Assembly: GCF_004115155.1 (NCBI RefSeq) | Contig: NZ_RDSM01000002.1 | Span: 1,302,001 to 1,366,000 of the forward strand | Reading direction: 5' to 3' | Length of the DNA: 64,000 nucleotides | Source: Granulicella sibirica | Lineage (GTDB): Bacteria > Acidobacteriota > Terriglobia > Terriglobales > Acidobacteriaceae | Shown here: piece after piece, positions 60,878 to 64,000 of the stretch | Numbering within the stretch: the stretch's first letter is position 1 | Layout of the letters: each line of letters opens with the position of its first letter | Translations under genes and position numbers: made by a program | Notes under the pieces: model-generated | Seen by the model: only the letters and a program-made list of their open reading frames with translations | Databases searched by the model: none | What the model was told of the DNA's origin: nothing

Positions 60878-61273
60878 ATGTCGAACACACAGACGCTCAT
60901 AGCTCAGGCCTATTCTGCCTTCAATCGTCGGGATATTGATGGTGCCCTTTTGCTTATGAGCGATAACGTTAGCTGGCCCAAAGCGTCCGAAGGAGGCCGT
61001 GTCGTCGGAAAAGAAGAGATTCGGTCGTACTGGACTCGTCAGTGGAAAGAGTTTGATCCTCGGGTGGAACCAATGGAGATCATCGACCAAACCGGCGGCG
61101 TAACGGAGGTTAGAGTTCATCAGCTCGTGAAGAGCCTCGGTGGCGATGTCCTCTTCGACGGCGAGGTGTGGCACGTTTATACGATCGCGAACGGTCTTAT
61201 CGAACGAATGGAATTGAAGGATAGCGGATCGGGCCCGGACCCAACCCCCTCTGCAGCATTCTCCAGACACTAG
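60878..61273 (+). CDS. SnoaL/NTF2-like domain protein
   Basis: A 131-residue cone-shaped alpha-beta protein with GGAGG four bases before its ATG. LIAQAYSAFNRRDIDGALLL, then MSDNVSWPKASEGGRVVGKE, EIRSYWTRQWKEFDPRVEP and a closing GEVWHVYTIANGLIERMEL follow the SnoaL-like/NTF2 pattern. Members are small isomerases, hydrolases or binding proteins; the substrate is unknown. It is downstream of a MarR gene with a shared palindrome. The 132 bases downstream hold no gene. Confidence 0.85.
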   Translation: MSNTQTLIAQAYSAFNRRDIDGALLLMSDNVSWPKASEGGRVVGKEEIRSYWTRQWKEFDPRVEPMEIIDQTGGVTEVRVHQLVKSLGGDVLFDGEVWHVYTIANGLIERMELKDSGSGPDPTPSAAFSRH

Positions 61274-61405
61274 CAGTACAAGGGTACTGATCCCATGGTG
61301 TCCAGGTGACTTTTGGGGTCAATCGTCGAAGAAGTGGCTCCCTTTGCCCACGCTGCAATGACTTCTTGGAGATAGAGCGATTGCGCTTTGTCTCTGTCCG
61401 TGGCG

Positions 61406-62038
61406 TCATGGGCCCATCGTTTGCCTGCCTTGTCCGATGGCTGCGACGATGTTAGGGTAAGCAGCGCATCGGCAGAGATTACCGCTCATGAACTCCTGAA
61501 TTGCGACCGGCGAGTCCGCATGACCTTCTTTCACACAGGAGATTGCCGACATAATCTGGCCGGGCGTGCAGTAACCGCATTGAAAGGCATCGTGGTCGAT
61601 GAAGGCCTGCTGCATGGGGTGCAAGCCTCCATCGTCACCGGTGATACCTTCAATTGTTCTAAGGTCCCGACCTTGCACAGCCACTGCGAGCAAAAGACAG
61701 GAGAGTACCCGCTGGCCGTCGAGATGAACGGTGCAAGCGCCACACTGGCCATGGTCGCAACCCTTCTTCGTTCCCGTAAGACCGACCTGTTCGCGCAGCG
61801 CATCGAGCACTGTCGTTCGATCGTCATGGACGATCTCGTGGTCTTGCCCATTGATCCGAAGCACATATCCCTCCGACTTTTGCGGGGCAAGAGGATGGTC
61901 GTCGAAAGTTGGGGTACTGCCGGCGGGAGAGGCACTGGCCACGACCGCAGCGCCGACGATGAGACCCGTGGTGCCGAGAAAGGTGCGGCGGGTTACTGCA
62001 GGTGCGTATTGCGGCTTGTCTTTGGATTCGTCCAGCAT
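61406..62038 (-). CDS. Tat-exported (2Fe-2S) subunit of a molybdenum hydroxylase
   Basis: Electron-transfer subunit of an aldehyde oxidase/isoquinoline oxidoreductase-type enzyme, 210 residues from ATG 62038 (GAGG five bases upstream). A twin-arginine signal VTRRTFLGTTG starts at residue 15, so the enzyme is periplasmic. The plant-type cluster is held by Cys94, 99, 102 and 114 (GCDHGQCGACTVHLDG), the second by Cys154, 157, 189 and 191 (CGYCTPGQ and GNLCRCAAYPN). It follows the large subunit by 42 bases, as in PaoA/YagT-like systems. Confidence 0.93.
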   Translation of the reverse strand: MLDESKDKPQYAPAVTRRTFLGTTGLIVGAAVVASASPAGSTPTFDDHPLAPQKSEGYVLRINGQDHEIVHDDRTTVLDALREQVGLTGTKKGCDHGQCGACTVHLDGQRVLSCLLLAVAVQGRDLRTIEGITGDDGGLHPMQQAFIDHDAFQCGYCTPGQIMSAISCVKEGHADSPVAIQEFMSGNLCRCAAYPNIVAAIGQGRQTMGP

Positions 62039-62080
62039 GAATACCTCAGAAGAGAAAGGACGTGCTTGTTTCAAATCAGG

Positions 62081-64000
62081 TTAGGAAGCTCCAAGTATCT
62101 TGTCGGGGGTGACGGGTAGGCTCCGTAGCCGCTTTCCGGTCGCGTTGAAAATCGCATTGGTGATCGCTGGCGGTACGCCGTTACATCCCATTTCGCCGAC
62201 ACCATGCGCGCCTAACTGGCTGATATAGGGATCAGGAATGCCGAGGACTTCGACCGTGATTTCGGGAGTGTCCCCGCAGCTTGGAACGTGGTAGTCGGCT
62301 AGGTTTCTCACTACCGGCATTCCAGATACTGGATCGAATACCGTTTCCTCCATAAGCGTCTGACCAAGCCCGAAGATCATTCCCCCCATTAACTGGGAAT
62401 GAGCTGTGCGCGGGTTCATTAATCGGCCACAGTCATAGACGCCGCAGAGACGAGCAACTCGCACCACCCCGGTCTGCGCATCAACCCGGACCTCAGCGAA
62501 CACTGCACCGAAGGAGTAGAAAGCAAACTTCTTGGTCTCGTCGCCCGGCGCGGCGTCAGAGCCTGCCGAAATGTGCGGCAGACCGGCACGCCGCAAAGCC
62601 TCGGCGTAAGAATCTCCGATTTCAGGCTGACCCCGAATGCTCAACCGGCCATTGTTCGCATCGATCGCGGAAGCCGCGATCCCGAACAGCGGCGACCCCG
62701 CTGTGCGCGCGGAGACAGCCTTCAGAGCCTCTACCGCGTTCCTTGCTGCTTCAAAGACCGCCGGACCTACACTGGCAGTAGTCAACGATCCATGAGTCGG
62801 CGGGGCAGTGGGGAAATCAGTATCTCCAAGATCGAACTGGACATGGTCGACCGGTAGCCTCAGGCCGTCTGCAGCGATCTGAGCAAAGATCGTGTAGGTA
62901 CCATTCCCGAGTTCGTGAGTCGCGCTACATACCAGCGCCCGTCCATCGCTGAAGATCGTCGCGCGTGCGCTCGCCGGAACGCGGGAGGCCGGATGCATGC
63001 AAGTTGAAAAACCGTAGCCGACGAAGTCGTTGCCTACCCTCTTCGTTCCGGTTCTTGACGCACGTGCCTCCCACCCGAATAGCTTTCGGCCACGCTCATA
63101 GCATTCGCGCAGGTGCTTGTTGGAAAAGGGCAGACCGGTATCCGGATCCGTCTCTGCATAATTGGCCAGACGGAGTTCTACAGGATCCATACCCAGTTCG
63201 CAGGCAAGTTCGTCAAGTGCACTCTCGAGCGCCCAGCCGCCCATCAGAAAACCGGGTCCACGCATCACTGCGGGCGATGGCAAGTTTAGGTACGAGAGCC
63301 GGTTGGAAAAGCCAAGTTGCGGAACGTCGTACATCATCTTCGTCATGCGTCCGCCAAATTCCGTGTAACCGCAGACCTGTGACGTATGTGTCTGTGAGTC
63401 GTGCTGCAGGGCCTTCAGCCGTCCCTTACCATCCGCTCCGATGGATACAGTCTGATGCAGCGCTGGGCGATGACCTCCAATCGAAAAGACTTGTTGTCGT
63501 CTCCACTCGATCCTGACGGGACGCTTCGCAACGCGTGCGGCGAGTGCAACGAGCATGGGGTTGTGGAAGCTCCAGGCTTTTGATCCGAACGCCCCACCGA
63601 TGAACTTGGAGACGACCCTGACATTACTTTCCGGAAGACCGAATGACTGGGCGATGACGCCTCGGAGCATGTCCACGGAGCGCGTCGCGTCGTAAAGCGT
63701 GAGCGTATCTGCACCGTCTGTCTCGTTCCACACCGCAATGCTCGCCAACAGTTCGATGGGATTATGGTGATAAACCGGCGTTTCATATTCACGAGTTAGG
63801 GAGATGGGTGCTGCTTCGATCGCAGCCTTTACCTCTTCTCCGCCCTTCTGCATCTTCTCGGCACCCGCAAACAATGGTGGAAAGGGCATACGGCGCGCGT
63901 GATCCATATCCAGTTCCGGCACCTTCTCATCGTAGGTAACCCGCACGAGAGTGGCACCATATCGCGCTTGTTCCGAGGTTTCGGCGATTACTACCGCGAT
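62081..64000 (-). CDS. Molybdopterin-binding large subunit of an aldehyde oxidase-type enzyme (partial, off right edge)
   Basis: Xanthine oxidase family large subunit, at least 639 residues in the window. The frame continues through 63946 to the right edge without a stop, so the visible Met there is not the start. Seen motifs: VSKFIGGAFGSKAWSFHNPM for molybdopterin binding, PAVMRGPGFLMGGWALESAL, GNGTYTIFAQIAADGLRLPV and the catalytic Glu in GAHGVGEMGCNGVPPAITNA near the C-terminus. It precedes the iron-sulfur subunit gene. The expected FAD subunit, if any, would be beyond the edge or absent. Confidence 0.94.
   Translation of the reverse strand: MAVVIAETSEQARYGATLVRVTYDEKVPELDMDHARRMPFPPLFAGAEKMQKGGEEVKAAIEAAPISLTREYETPVYHHNPIELLASIAVWNETDGADTLTLYDATRSVDMLRGVIAQSFGLPESNVRVVSKFIGGAFGSKAWSFHNPMLVALAARVAKRPVRIEWRRQQVFSIGGHRPALHQTVSIGADGKGRLKALQHDSQTHTSQVCGYTEFGGRMTKMMYDVPQLGFSNRLSYLNLPSPAVMRGPGFLMGGWALESALDELACELGMDPVELRLANYAETDPDTGLPFSNKHLRECYERGRKLFGWEARASRTGTKRVGNDFVGYGFSTCMHPASRVPASARATIFSDGRALVCSATHELGNGTYTIFAQIAADGLRLPVDHVQFDLGDTDFPTAPPTHGSLTTASVGPAVFEAARNAVEALKAVSARTAGSPLFGIAASAIDANNGRLSIRGQPEIGDSYAEALRRAGLPHISAGSDAAPGDETKKFAFYSFGAVFAEVRVDAQTGVVRVARLCGVYDCGRLMNPRTAHSQLMGGMIFGLGQTLMEETVFDPVSGMPVVRNLADYHVPSCGDTPEITVEVLGIPDPYISQLGAHGVGEMGCNGVPPAITNAIFNATGKRLRSLPVTPDKILGAS

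Noticed and set aside
49978..64000. Second attachment site (copy of the tRNA-fMet 3' end)
   Set aside because: I looked for the CCTACCCCCGCAACCA sequence downstream by eye and found no copy, so I give no right boundary.

Overview
The window looks like chromosomal DNA of a GC-rich Acidobacteriota, probably a Terriglobia relative of Granulicella, Terriglobus or Edaphobacter. That is an inference from gene content (DUF4097, DUF1080 and DUF418 proteins beside flagellar genes, LexA, UvrB and CcmF) and from a dispersed intergenic repeat style. No rRNA is present to confirm it.

Region 1 (1-21.4 kb, all minus strand) is a flagellar biogenesis cluster. It reads in transcription order: OmpR-type response regulator, a histidine-kinase dimerisation-domain-only protein, and a sigma-54 activator without a DNA-binding domain; then flgB-flgC-fliE-fliF-fliG-fliH-fliI-fliJ; fliK-flgD-flgE; fliL-fliO-fliP-fliQ-fliR-flhB-flhA-fliA-fliN; and a gene running off the left edge that carries a secretion-ATPase N-domain-like segment. 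Sigma-54 type GG-N10-GC sites lie directly before flgB, fliK and fliL, so the regulators at the top plausibly drive the structural genes. fliM, flhF, flhG, motA, motB and flagellin are not in the window.

Region 2 (21.7-49.9 kb) is mixed housekeeping and envelope functions: lexA, an orphan efflux adaptor, a secreted repeat protein, phosphoglycolate phosphatase, DUF418, uvrB, a phosphatase/mutase, a sodium:solute symporter, ccmF/ccmH/ccmI-like cytochrome c maturation genes, a small double-glycine peptide gene with a cupin neighbour, a degenerate DapA homologue, DUF1080, a DsrE-like protein, malQ, a PpiD/SurA-type isomerase and a BON-domain protein. Between 34 and 42.5 kb a two-part palindromic repeat recurs, and one copy lies inside the ccmH reading frame.

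Region 3 (49.9-64 kb) starts at an initiator tRNA-Met gene. A tyrosine recombinase and excisionase sit against the tRNA 3' end, which is the classical layout of an integrated element. The following genes are mostly regulators (LysR, Crp, AraC, two TetR, MarR), each near one small metabolic gene, plus a deletion scar joining two broken genes and a molybdenum hydroxylase running off the right edge. Palindromes matching between regulator and neighbour suggest several self-contained regulator-target pairs. The element's right boundary was not found.
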